From Marinococcus sp. PL1-022 (GTDB lineage Bacteria; Bacillota; Bacilli; Bacillales; Marinococcaceae), in NCBI RefSeq assembly GCF_033845285.1, contig NZ_JAWXCX010000001.1, forward strand, positions 1,007,495 to 1,071,494: a DNA stretch of 64,000 nt. Direction: 5' to 3'. The translations under genes and the position numbers were made by a program. Under the pieces are notes generated by a model. That model saw only the letters and a list, made by a program, of their open reading frames with translations, had not been told where the DNA came from and ran no database searches. Each line of letters starts with the position of its first letter. Positions within the stretch are counted from its first letter, which is position 1. Below are positions 24,581 through 31,592 of this stretch, one piece after another.

Positions 24581-25773
24581 AAAAGCAGCAGGGGCGGAAG
24601 GTCATAATCCTTTCGCCATTCTTTTTGTCTTTCAGCAGGCGGAAGTAAAAGCGCATAAGCATTATCGGCGCGTTCGCCGAGGGCGAGCTGCGGTGTTTTT
24701 TTACTGCTCATTTTCGTATAAAGAGGTACGGATATATGTTTTTTTGCCTGGTTTAAATAGAGGCGGCCCTGCGCGTTCATGCCCAGGATCCGTATATGAT
24801 CAACGTTCTGGCCGTCAGAGGCTGCAGTGGCTTCATCCTTTGTCAGGCCGGTCAGTATATGCACAGCGGTCCGCTGAAGACGTGTCAATGTATAACGCTT
24901 CGTTTTTACCAGGTGCAGCCACTGCTCAAAAGCGTCTGCTTCTTTCATCAGCCGCTTCATACGGTTATGAAGGCCTTCAGACATATCATAGTGGGAAGCA
25001 AGCTCTGTATCGGAGGCAGTTACCATCTTGGCCTGCAGGATAGAAAAATAGTCCTCCCAAAACCGAAGACGCGGCAGCTGGGTAAGAATGCGTCTGGAGG
25101 CTTCGGGAATAAATGAACTGATGTCTTCCCCCTGCTGAAGCATCCGCCGCAGGCTGGTGGCACTCGCGATAGAAGCATCCTGCGGAGAAACGTCATGATA
25201 GGAAGCACCTTTTCGTTTTACGGTGTCAATCCGGAGCTCTGGGTAAGCCTTTGCTGCAGCTTTTGTGTAATGGAAGCCAAGAATATTGTTTGGCTGGCTT
25301 AAGTCCGGCAGGGAGCCCGGGGCCTCTAAGTCTCTGTATGCCAGCTCGTTAGCTTTAGCATAGCTGCACCCTCCCTGAATATGAAAGCGTACGCGTTCAT
25401 CAAAACGGTCCTGGTGAGCGTAAAGAAAATCGACAAGCTTTATAAATGGAGCGGATTCTCCGTGCTCGCTTCCAAAATTTAAATCAGTAACGCCGAGCTC
25501 CCTGCAAATGGAAACAGCCCCGGCAGCAAATATGTCGGCATGCTGGCAGGCAAACATATAAGGAAGCTCGATAACAAGGTCAGCCCCGCTCGAGATCGCC
25601 ATTTCCGCCCGTTCCCTTTTAGGAACGAGAGCGGGTTCGCCCCGTTGAAGAAAAGGGCCGCTCATAATACATACGACTACATCGGCCTTACTCTGGACTG
25701 CAGCCTGTTCGAGGTGATACAGGTGGCCGTTGTGAAAAGGATTGTATTCGACAACCACTGCTAGAACGTTCAT
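24577..25773 (-). CDS. tmcAL: tRNA(Met) cytidine acetate ligase
   Basis: YlbM orthologue. TmcAL makes N4-acetylcytidine at the wobble base of elongator tRNA(Met) using acetate and ATP. 398 residues: the nucleotidyltransferase-like start VVEYNPFHNGHLYHLEQA with an H-x-G-H motif, IMSGPFLQRGEPALVPKRERAEMA, LIELPYMFACQHADIFA, and the QPNNILGFHY and RKGASYHD segments. The start at 25773 (MNVLAVVVEY) is right at the conserved N-terminus; an ATG six codons upstream is less likely. It lies opposite to its neighbours, tail-to-tail with ylbL and divergent from ylbN. Confidence 0.94.
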   Translation of the reverse strand: MNVLAVVVEYNPFHNGHLYHLEQAAVQSKADVVVCIMSGPFLQRGEPALVPKRERAEMAISSGADLVIELPYMFACQHADIFAAGAVSICRELGVTDLNFGSEHGESAPFIKLVDFLYAHQDRFDERVRFHIQGGCSYAKANELAYRDLEAPGSLPDLSQPNNILGFHYTKAAAKAYPELRIDTVKRKGASYHDVSPQDASIASATSLRRMLQQGEDISSFIPEASRRILTQLPRLRFWEDYFSILQAKMVTASDTELASHYDMSEGLHNRMKRLMKEADAFEQWLHLVKTKRYTLTRLQRTAVHILTGLTKDEATAASDGQNVDHIRILGMNAQGRLYLNQAKKHISVPLYTKMSSKKTPQLALGERADNAYALLLPPAERQKEWRKDYDLPPLLLF

Positions 25774-25886
25774 TATAAGTCCGCCTTTCAAGTAGGGTAT
25801 TTCGGGAGATATCGCTTTTCACGTTTCTTTATTCATGATACGATGTTTTTCGAGAGTTCAAAAGGGTTTACTGTAAAGAAAAAATG

Positions 25887-25915
25887 TTGACAAAGGACGT
25901 TACGATGGATATAAT
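25887..25915 (+). promoter_or_regulatory. Consensus sigma-A promoter of ylbN-rpmF
   Basis: Perfect TTGACA (25887-25892), a 17-base spacer and perfect TATAAT (25910-25915), 27 bases before the ylbN start. This is the best promoter match found in the window, in keeping with strong ribosomal protein expression. Confidence 0.92.
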
Positions 25916-25942
25916 TACTCTTGTTGTCTGGAGGTGGATCCA

Positions 25943-26485
25943 ATGAAATGGGGTATCCAGCAGTTACTTTCAAAGAAGCACGAACAGGCGTTTAACATCG
26001 AAGGAGACGCAGATGTTTCAGAGATGGTTGAGCGCGATAAAGAACTACGGGATATCAGTGCCGTGCATGTGCAGGGTGAAGGGACCATCGTTGAAGAAAC
26101 CTTTCATGTACACCTGCGGCTGACGGGAACTATGATACTTCCATGTGCACGCACGCTCGCAGACGTCCATCATCCGTTTGATGTAGAAATGTTTGAAGCA
26201 TTTCGGCTGGACGGGATGCCGGCGGACGAAGAAAACGTTAACGAACACGAGCCAGAAGATGGTTTTGTCGATCTTCTCCCATATATTAAAGAAAACATTT
26301 TCCTTGAAATGCCGCTGAGAGTCTTTGCAAAGGAAGGGGACGGTGAGCCGCTTGCTCCCCAGAGCGGAGACGACTGGCGGGTAATCTCGGAGGATGAATT
26401 AATAAAGGAACGGGAGCAGGAAGCTCCTAAAGTTGATCCGAGAATGGCTGATTTATCGAAGTATTTCGATAAAGGCTCCAGCTGA
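25943..26485 (+). CDS. ylbN: YlbN, DUF177 (YceD-like) protein
   Basis: 180 residues, DUF177/YceD family, nearly always encoded next to rpmF; E. coli YceD and plant homologues are linked to 23S rRNA accumulation and ribosome assembly. Visible: VQGEGTIVEETFHVHLRLTGTMILPCARTLADVHHPFDVEMFEAF, and a C-terminal VDPRMADLSKYFD tail that is conserved among these proteins. Start ATG 25943 behind TGGAGGTGG; a GTG at 25934 overlaps that site and is unlikely. Transcribed with rpmF from a consensus promoter. Confidence 0.92.
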   Translation: MKWGIQQLLSKKHEQAFNIEGDADVSEMVERDKELRDISAVHVQGEGTIVEETFHVHLRLTGTMILPCARTLADVHHPFDVEMFEAFRLDGMPADEENVNEHEPEDGFVDLLPYIKENIFLEMPLRVFAKEGDGEPLAPQSGDDWRVISEDELIKEREQEAPKVDPRMADLSKYFDKGSS

Positions 26486-26539
26486 TCCAAAATCATTCAC
26501 TGGTTGGAATAATCTTTATCTTATAAGGAGGTGGGAATC

Positions 26540-26713
26540 ATGGCAGTACCTTTTAGACGTACTTCTAAGACCCGTAAACGTATGCGCAGAGCTCATCAAA
26601 AAGTAGCAGTACCAGGTATGGTAGAATGCGAACAATGCGGAGAGCAGAAACTATCTCACCGCGTGTGCAGAAATTGCGGTTCTTACAAAGGCGAAACAGT
26701 TGTAGAAAAGTAA
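26540..26713 (+). CDS. rpmF: 50S ribosomal protein L32
   Basis: 57-residue L32. Basic N-terminus [18 protein letters not shown] and a zinc ribbon with both cysteine pairs intact (CEQC and CRNC), so this is the zinc-binding form. Very strong ribosome site AAGGAGGTGGG directly before ATG 26540. Followed by a strong terminator. In B. subtilis ylbO, a sporulation regulator gene, follows; here it is absent. Confidence 0.98.
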   Translation: MAVPFRRTSKTRKRMRRAHQKVAVPGMVECEQCGEQKLSHRVCRNCGSYKGETVVEK

Positions 26714-26718
26714 TAAAA

Positions 26719-26753
26719 AAAGCAGGGTGCCAAAGACGGCACCCTGCTTTTTT
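26719..26753. terminator. Bidirectional terminator, rpmF / ylbP
   Basis: AAAGCAGGGTGCC (26719-26731) pairs with GGCACCCTGCTTT (26738-26750), flanked by A-runs and T-runs. Confidence 0.95.
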
Positions 26754-26777
26754 ATATAGATGCTAAAGAGCAGGATA

Positions 26778-27296
26778 TTACGATTCGGTATCAGAAAGAG
26801 GCGGTTCTGCAGTTAATTCTTCTGCTTTTTGCGGCTGTACCCCTTTTGGATACCATACGTATGGATTTTCACCACGGTCTCTGACCGGGTTATATTCTGC
26901 AGGCTCAAAACCCATTTTCAGCCAGAAATCATCCGAACGCTGGCGCGCGTTTGTTTTCACTGGCAGTTCAAAGCTTTTTGCGTAGTTAACAAGCTCTTCT
27001 CCGAAGCCGCGACCCCGGTAAGGCTCGAGTACTTCGAGCTTCCAAAGCTCAAGGTAATCCTGCGGGGGATCGAAGAAACGGTCATATTTGCCGGTGATTG
27101 TATATAAACACATACGTGCAACCAGACGGTCTCCAAAATAGATGCCGTAAAATGGGGAACGGCTGTCGTTTTCCATAATGTTTTCTTCGAGCTCCTCCTG
27201 CATGGAAAGCTCCTGAGCGCCAACTTCTTTGAAGTTTTGAAATTCTTCTAGTGTCTTGTAGTTTATGAGTAAGGGTACAACTTCTATTCCACTCAT
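26778..27296 (-). CDS. ylbP: GNAT-family N-acetyltransferase YlbP
   Basis: 172 residues, single GNAT domain matching the YlbP group that sits beside rpmF in bacilli. Acetyl-CoA loop region ELWKLEVLEPYRGRGFGEELVNYA (R/Q-x-x-G-x-G/A type), then FWLKMGFEPAEYNP. The C-terminus ends in an acidic tail. Substrate unknown. ATG 27296 follows AAGGAGG by 9 bases; an ATG six codons upstream overlaps that site. Shares a terminator with rpmF. Confidence 0.88.
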   Translation of the reverse strand: MSGIEVVPLLINYKTLEEFQNFKEVGAQELSMQEELEENIMENDSRSPFYGIYFGDRLVARMCLYTITGKYDRFFDPPQDYLELWKLEVLEPYRGRGFGEELVNYAKSFELPVKTNARQRSDDFWLKMGFEPAEYNPVRDRGENPYVWYPKGVQPQKAEELTAEPPLSDTES

Positions 27297-27416
27297 GCGA
27301 TTGGCCTCCTTCACTAATAACTTCCAACTTCATTATACACGAAAACGTTTTAAATCGAAAAGTGAAAAGTCGGTGTCCCCGATCGCCGGATGCTACTAGT
27401 CCGGAGAGAAGAGATA

Positions 27417-27425
27417 TGCTAAAAT
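27417..27425 (+). promoter_or_regulatory. Candidate extended -10 promoter for DUF3397-bshC
   Basis: TGCTAAAAT (27417-27425), TG-N-TAAAAT, without a clear -35. The longer string TATGCTAAAATGCT recurs upstream of lspA at 49706-49719. A second -10-like TATAAT occurs at 27434-27439. Confidence 0.35.
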
Positions 27426-27518
27426 GCTTGAGACATCTATAATTCATCAATAATATTGGTGTTTAATGTGATAGAGTTAAGAAAATGCGAGCAAACTGGA
27501 TGAGGGAAAGTGACAAAC

Positions 27519-27902
27519 ATGCTACAGCAGATATATGGATGGTTAATGGAAGCAGCTCTGGCCTTTCCGCCGGCTTTTTGGTACATAGCCTATCTGGTCA
27601 CGGCAAAATTAACGAAAAGAAAAGCATACGCCTTCCGCGCTGCCTGTGATTCAACTACGCTGTTGTTTATCGCTTCGGTGCACAGATGGTCCAGTGACCT
27701 GTGGAATGAATCCTACCTGTGGGTCATTTATTTAGTGATTCTGGCCAGTGCCATAGTGATATCCATTATCCATTATCATTCCCGGGAGGAGCTGGAATTT
27801 TTCCGGGTGCTGAAGGGCATATGGAGATGCAGCTTTTTTATATTTGCGGCAGGATATGTCCTGTTAGCCGGGTACTGGGTGTATCTGCAGTTCACGGCAT
27901 AG
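27519..27902 (+). CDS. DUF3397 membrane protein
   Basis: About 127 residues with four hydrophobic segments (roughly 10-32, 45-60, 68-86 and 104-125) and a HYHSREELEFFRVLKGIWR loop. DUF3397 proteins are Bacillaceae-specific, of unknown function, and commonly encoded just before bshC. ATG 27519 is 11 bases from GAGGGA; the GTG at 27510 is only 2 bases from it and less likely. The bshC start follows 33 bases later, so the two are likely one operon. Confidence 0.75.
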   Translation: MLQQIYGWLMEAALAFPPAFWYIAYLVTAKLTKRKAYAFRAACDSTTLLFIASVHRWSSDLWNESYLWVIYLVILASAIVISIIHYHSREELEFFRVLKGIWRCSFFIFAAGYVLLAGYWVYLQFTA

Positions 27903-27935
27903 AACGGAGCAAGGCATAAAGGATGGTAGTTTGAT

Positions 27936-29558
27936 ATGAAAGTGCTGTACGATCAACCAATAGAAAACAATCATTTTTTGCATGACTATCAACAGGGAGA
28001 ACCCAGTGCCAGGCAGCTCTTTCATTACGCTGGGGATACCCAGGGGGTGCAGGACCGGCTTCGTTATTTAGACGGCCGGTCTTTTGAGCGCCGGCGCTTA
28101 AAGCAGCTTTTGCAGAAGTATAACGACAGTCTGTACTACGGAGAAAGAGCCGTTGCAGCTCTCGAAAAACTTGAAAGTGAAGAAGCTGTCATTGTAGCCG
28201 GCGGCCAGCAGGCCGGTATGCTTACCGGCCCTTCTATGGTTATATCCAAGGCCTTATCGGTGATTAAGCTGGCAGAAAAGGAACAAAAGCGGCTGGGCCG
28301 TCCCGTGCTTCCGTTGTTTTGGATCGCGGGCGAGGACCATGACTGGGGGGAAATAAACCATGTCAATTTCCCGGTCGATGGACATCTCGATAAAACAAGA
28401 TTTGAAGGAAACTTTCTGCCGAACGTGCCTGTGTCCGAGCAGCCGTTTAACGCAGAGGAAGCGGAAGCATTTGTGGAAGAGGCCTTTTCGAAGCTCCGTG
28501 AGAGCCCGTTTACAAAGGAATTAAGAAACGAAGTGCGTGTACTTGTTCACCGATCGGTGTCCTGGTCCCAGTTTTTCGCAGAGATGATGCGCTGGCTGTT
28601 TAAAGAAACAGATCTCATTATGATGGACCCTCAGCAGCCGGAATGGAGAGAGCTGGGGGCTCCACTTTTTAAAAGCCTGCTCTCTAAGCCGGGAAAAATA
28701 AACGAGGCTGTTTATCAAGGCACAGTCGAAAGAGCAAAAGCTGGGTACGGGGATGTCGGGGGCATCAATTTTGACAGCGGGCACCTGTTTTATCATATAA
28801 ATCATGTGCGGCACCTGCTTGAATATTCAGATGGCGTCTGGCGCAGCCGGAGAACAGGGGATGTGATGAACACGAAGAAATTACTGAGAGAATCGGTGCA
28901 TTCCCCCTTTCTTTTCAGTACGGATGTAGTCACCCGGCCTTTGATGCAGGAGCAGATGCTTCCGGTTCTTCATTTTGTGGCGGGCCCGGGGGAAATGCAG
29001 TACTGGTCTCTTTTGAAGCCGTTGTTTGAAGCACTGGACCTGCGGGTCCCAGTGGTGCAAAAGCGGATGGAGGTGCATTATGTTACCCGGCAGGTGCAGC
29101 AGGCCGCCGAAAAAGAACGCATTCCCTTTAGAGAACTGCTGAATTTACCGGCACTAAAACAAAAGCTTCAGGAGGTAAAGCATGCTGCCCTGGAAGTGGA
29201 CGGGAAAGCTAAAGCAGCAAGGGTAATGGAGGAAATGAAAGAAGCGCATGCCGCTCTTGCGGACGAATGGGTTCGCCAGTTTCCTTCGCAGGAAAGCTTT
29301 GCACAAGAAAACTGGCGGCGTATTGAAAAAGAAGTCGGTTATCTTGGAAACCGGCTGGATGCGGAGCAGGAGCGCACAGTTCAGGTTCATATACAGCGGC
29401 TCGAATTAATCATTGGGCAGCTGTATCCGCGCCGGGAGCCGGCAGAACGGCAGATCAATATTTTATTTATGCTCAATGAATTTGGCGCCTGTCTTCCGGA
29501 ACAGGTTTCAGCCAAAACGGATTGGAAGAGCGGCCGGCAGAACATTATATTACTGTAG
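27936..29558 (+). CDS. bshC: Bacillithiol synthase (cysteine-adding enzyme)
   Basis: YllA orthologue. Last step of bacillithiol synthesis, adding cysteine to glucosaminyl-malate; bacillithiol is the main low-molecular-weight thiol of many bacilli. 540 residues, full length: VIVAGGQQAGMLTGP near residue 88, PVLPLFWIAGEDHDWGEINHV near 128, LIMMDPQ, and a C-terminal coiled-coil region (about 400-480) seen in BshC. bshA and bshB are not in the window. Same place as in B. subtilis, just before mraZ, with a terminator between them. Confidence 0.95.
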   Translation: MKVLYDQPIENNHFLHDYQQGEPSARQLFHYAGDTQGVQDRLRYLDGRSFERRRLKQLLQKYNDSLYYGERAVAALEKLESEEAVIVAGGQQAGMLTGPSMVISKALSVIKLAEKEQKRLGRPVLPLFWIAGEDHDWGEINHVNFPVDGHLDKTRFEGNFLPNVPVSEQPFNAEEAEAFVEEAFSKLRESPFTKELRNEVRVLVHRSVSWSQFFAEMMRWLFKETDLIMMDPQQPEWRELGAPLFKSLLSKPGKINEAVYQGTVERAKAGYGDVGGINFDSGHLFYHINHVRHLLEYSDGVWRSRRTGDVMNTKKLLRESVHSPFLFSTDVVTRPLMQEQMLPVLHFVAGPGEMQYWSLLKPLFEALDLRVPVVQKRMEVHYVTRQVQQAAEKERIPFRELLNLPALKQKLQEVKHAALEVDGKAKAARVMEEMKEAHAALADEWVRQFPSQESFAQENWRRIEKEVGYLGNRLDAEQERTVQVHIQRLELIIGQLYPRREPAERQINILFMLNEFGACLPEQVSAKTDWKSGRQNIILL

Positions 29559-29595
29559 CATCTTCGTGCTGATTTATATATTATCCGGATGGAAG

Positions 29596-29623
29596 CTTCC
29601 CGAAATAGCGGGAAGTTTTTTTT
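29596..29623 (+). terminator. Terminator of bshC
   Basis: CTTCCCG (29596-29602) pairs with CGGGAAG (29609-29615), then eight T (29616-29623). It isolates the dcw cluster from upstream transcription. Confidence 0.93.
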
Positions 29624-29645
29624 GTTAAAAAATTTTCCGGAAAAA

Positions 29646-29690
29646 GTGGTACAAAGTGGGGGAATGTGGTAACTTAAATGTATGGAGTGG
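29646..29690 (+). promoter_or_regulatory. MraZ operator repeats
   Basis: GTGG at 29646, 29656 and 29666, exactly 10 bp apart, with a fourth at 29687. MraZ proteins bind upstream of their own operon to direct repeats of TGGNN-type spaced about 10 bp. Location and spacing fit autorepression of the dcw cluster. Confidence 0.7.
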
Positions 29691-29707
29691 TGAAAGGTTG
29701 GGTCCAT

Positions 29708-30139
29708 ATGTTTATGGGAGAATATCAACATAATATGGACGATAAAGGAAGAATTATTATCCCATCCCGTTTTCGGGAGAAGCTGGGAGATTCTTTCGTC
29801 GTTACCCGTGGTCTGGATGGATGCTTGTTTGTTTATCCTTACGACGAATGGGAACGTATTGAAACCAAATTAAAAGCTTTGCCTTTCACAAAAAAAGACG
29901 CAAGGGCATTCACACGTTTTTTCTTTTCAGGTGCATCTGAATGTGAACTTGATAAGCAGGGACGTTCGATGATTCCAACCACCCTCCGCCAATATGCAGA
30001 ATTAAAAAAAGAATGTATGATCATCGGGGTAAGCAGCCGAGTAGAAATATGGGATAAACACAAATGGGACGAATATTACGCAGAATCAGAGGAAGCATTT
30101 CCGGATATCGCAGAGAACATGGCCGATTTAGATTTTTAA
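29708..30139 (+). CDS. mraZ: Transcriptional regulator MraZ
   Basis: 143 residues, first gene of the dcw cluster. Two AbrB-like SpoVT repeats: [22 protein letters not shown] at residues 3-24 and [17 protein letters not shown] at about 77-93, each with the D-x-x-G-R motif. MraZ forms rings and represses the operon by binding upstream repeats, which are visible at 29646-29690. ATG 29708 (MFMGEYQH) is the conserved start; an ATG ten codons earlier (29678) lies among the operator repeats and is unlikely. Confidence 0.95.
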   Translation: MFMGEYQHNMDDKGRIIIPSRFREKLGDSFVVTRGLDGCLFVYPYDEWERIETKLKALPFTKKDARAFTRFFFSGASECELDKQGRSMIPTTLRQYAELKKECMIIGVSSRVEIWDKHKWDEYYAESEEAFPDIAENMADLDF

Positions 30140-30176
30140 AAGCAGTATCAAACACGTTTTTGCCGGAGGAATAGAA

Positions 30177-31136
30177 GTGCCGCCACAATTTGAGCATGAA
30201 ACCGTATTAAAGGAAGCAGCAGTCCAGGGGCTGAATATACATCCGGATGGGGTGTATGTTGATTGTACTCTCGGGGGCGGCGGACACAGTGAAGAAGTCA
30301 TGAAGCAGCTTTCTTCCGAGGGCCTTTTAATAGCCTTTGATCAGGATGAGGAAGCGATCGCTCATGCACAGCAGCGGCTTCAGGTTTATGGGGAGAATTT
30401 CAGGATCGTACATAGCAATTTCCAGTTTTTAAAAGAAGAACTGCTTGAGCTTCAAGCCGGGCAGGTAAACGGGATATTATTCGATCTTGGAGTTTCATCG
30501 CCGCAGTTCGACCGGCCGGAAAGAGGATTCAGCTACCGCTATAATGCCCCTCTTGACATGAGAATGGACAGGCACAGGCAGGAGCGTACAGCAGCACATA
30601 TCGTCAATGAAGCATCATTTCAGGAGATCTGGCAGATTCTCTCGGAGTACGGGGAAGAGCGTTTTTCAAAGCAGATTGCCAGAAAAATCGAAAAAGCGCG
30701 TGAAGATCACCGTATTGAAACCACTGAACAACTAGTTGAAATCATCAAAAGTGCAATACCTGCACCGGCCAGGAGAAAGGGCGGGCATCCGGCGAAGCGG
30801 ACTTTTCAGGCTTTGCGAATTGCTGTAAATAATGAAATTGATGTGTTTAAAGAAGCGCTTGGCGATGCGCTGACAATGCTAGCGCCGGGCGGAAGATTAT
30901 GTGTCATAACATTTCATTCGTTAGAAGACAGAATTTGTAAAAGGTTGTTTAAACAGAAAAGTTCTCCACCTCCGCTTCCGAAGGGGCTCCCGGTCGTGCC
31001 CGATGAAGCAGAACCAGATTTTAACCTGGTTACAAAGAAACCGATCCTGCCATCAGAAGATGAACTGACGCAAAATCCAAGGGCGGCTTCCGCGAAGCTT
31101 CGAATCATCGAAAAACGCGAGGAGGGTAAACAATAA
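30177..31136 (+). CDS. rsmH: 16S rRNA (cytosine(1402)-N4)-methyltransferase
   Basis: Methylates N4 of C1402 in 16S rRNA. 319 residues: [28 protein letters not shown] (SAM binding, about 28-42), [47 protein letters not shown] and [10 protein letters not shown]. The start is GTG at 30177 behind GGAGGA. The TAA stop overlaps the ftsL ATG by one base (TAATG), so translation is coupled. Old name mraW. Confidence 0.97.
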   Translation: MPPQFEHETVLKEAAVQGLNIHPDGVYVDCTLGGGGHSEEVMKQLSSEGLLIAFDQDEEAIAHAQQRLQVYGENFRIVHSNFQFLKEELLELQAGQVNGILFDLGVSSPQFDRPERGFSYRYNAPLDMRMDRHRQERTAAHIVNEASFQEIWQILSEYGEERFSKQIARKIEKAREDHRIETTEQLVEIIKSAIPAPARRKGGHPAKRTFQALRIAVNNEIDVFKEALGDALTMLAPGGRLCVITFHSLEDRICKRLFKQKSSPPPLPKGLPVVPDEAEPDFNLVTKKPILPSEDELTQNPRAASAKLRIIEKREEGKQ

Positions 31137-31504
31137 TGGAGAATTTGGCACAGCAGATTAAACGCCAGCAGGAAGACAAACAAATCGTACATAAAAAAGT
31201 CCAGTACCACGTTCGTGGTGGGATTACAAAGGGTGAAAAACTGATAATGACGGCCGTTATTATCGGGATTTTAATCGCATCCTTTTTCATCGTTTCGAAT
31301 TTCGCTACGATACACGCCCAGGACCAGCAGATTGACCAGACCGCAACACAGGTCCAGGAGCAGCAGCAGGTGAATCAGAACCTTGAGCTGCAGGTTGCTG
31401 AACTTAGTTCACCGGAGCGTATCATGGACTACGCGAAAAATGAGCTGGGTATGGAAATGAAGGATGAAAATATTCAAGTCGTAAACGGAACAGAACAGAA
31501 CTGA
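31136..31504 (+). CDS. ftsL: Cell division protein FtsL
   Basis: 122-residue bitopic protein of the FtsL-DivIC-DivIB complex that activates septal PBP2B-FtsW. Cytoplasmic basic N-terminus (1-36), one membrane segment (about 37-56), then an extracellular leucine-zipper-like coiled coil rich in Gln (HAQDQQIDQTATQVQEQQQ) and the ELSSPERIMDYAKNELGM end typical of Firmicute FtsL. Translationally coupled to rsmH. Usual size and place. Confidence 0.95.
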   Translation: MENLAQQIKRQQEDKQIVHKKVQYHVRGGITKGEKLIMTAVIIGILIASFFIVSNFATIHAQDQQIDQTATQVQEQQQVNQNLELQVAELSSPERIMDYAKNELGMEMKDENIQVVNGTEQN

Positions 31505-31507
31505 TGC

Positions 31508-31553
31508 AGAAGGGAGGGGAATCCGTGGAAACACGGTAGTACTGCTCCCTTCT
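31508..31553 (+). other. Hairpin in the ftsL-pbpB intercistronic RNA
   Basis: AGAAGGGAG (31508-31516) pairs with CTCCCTTCT (31545-31553); inside it CCGTG and CACGG (31523-31527 / 31532-31536) enclose a GAAA tetraloop. No T-run follows, so it is not a standard terminator. Function unknown. Confidence 0.6.
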
Positions 31554-31592
31554 TGCAAGTTAACTGCGGCCCCGGCACATGTAAAAACTCAG

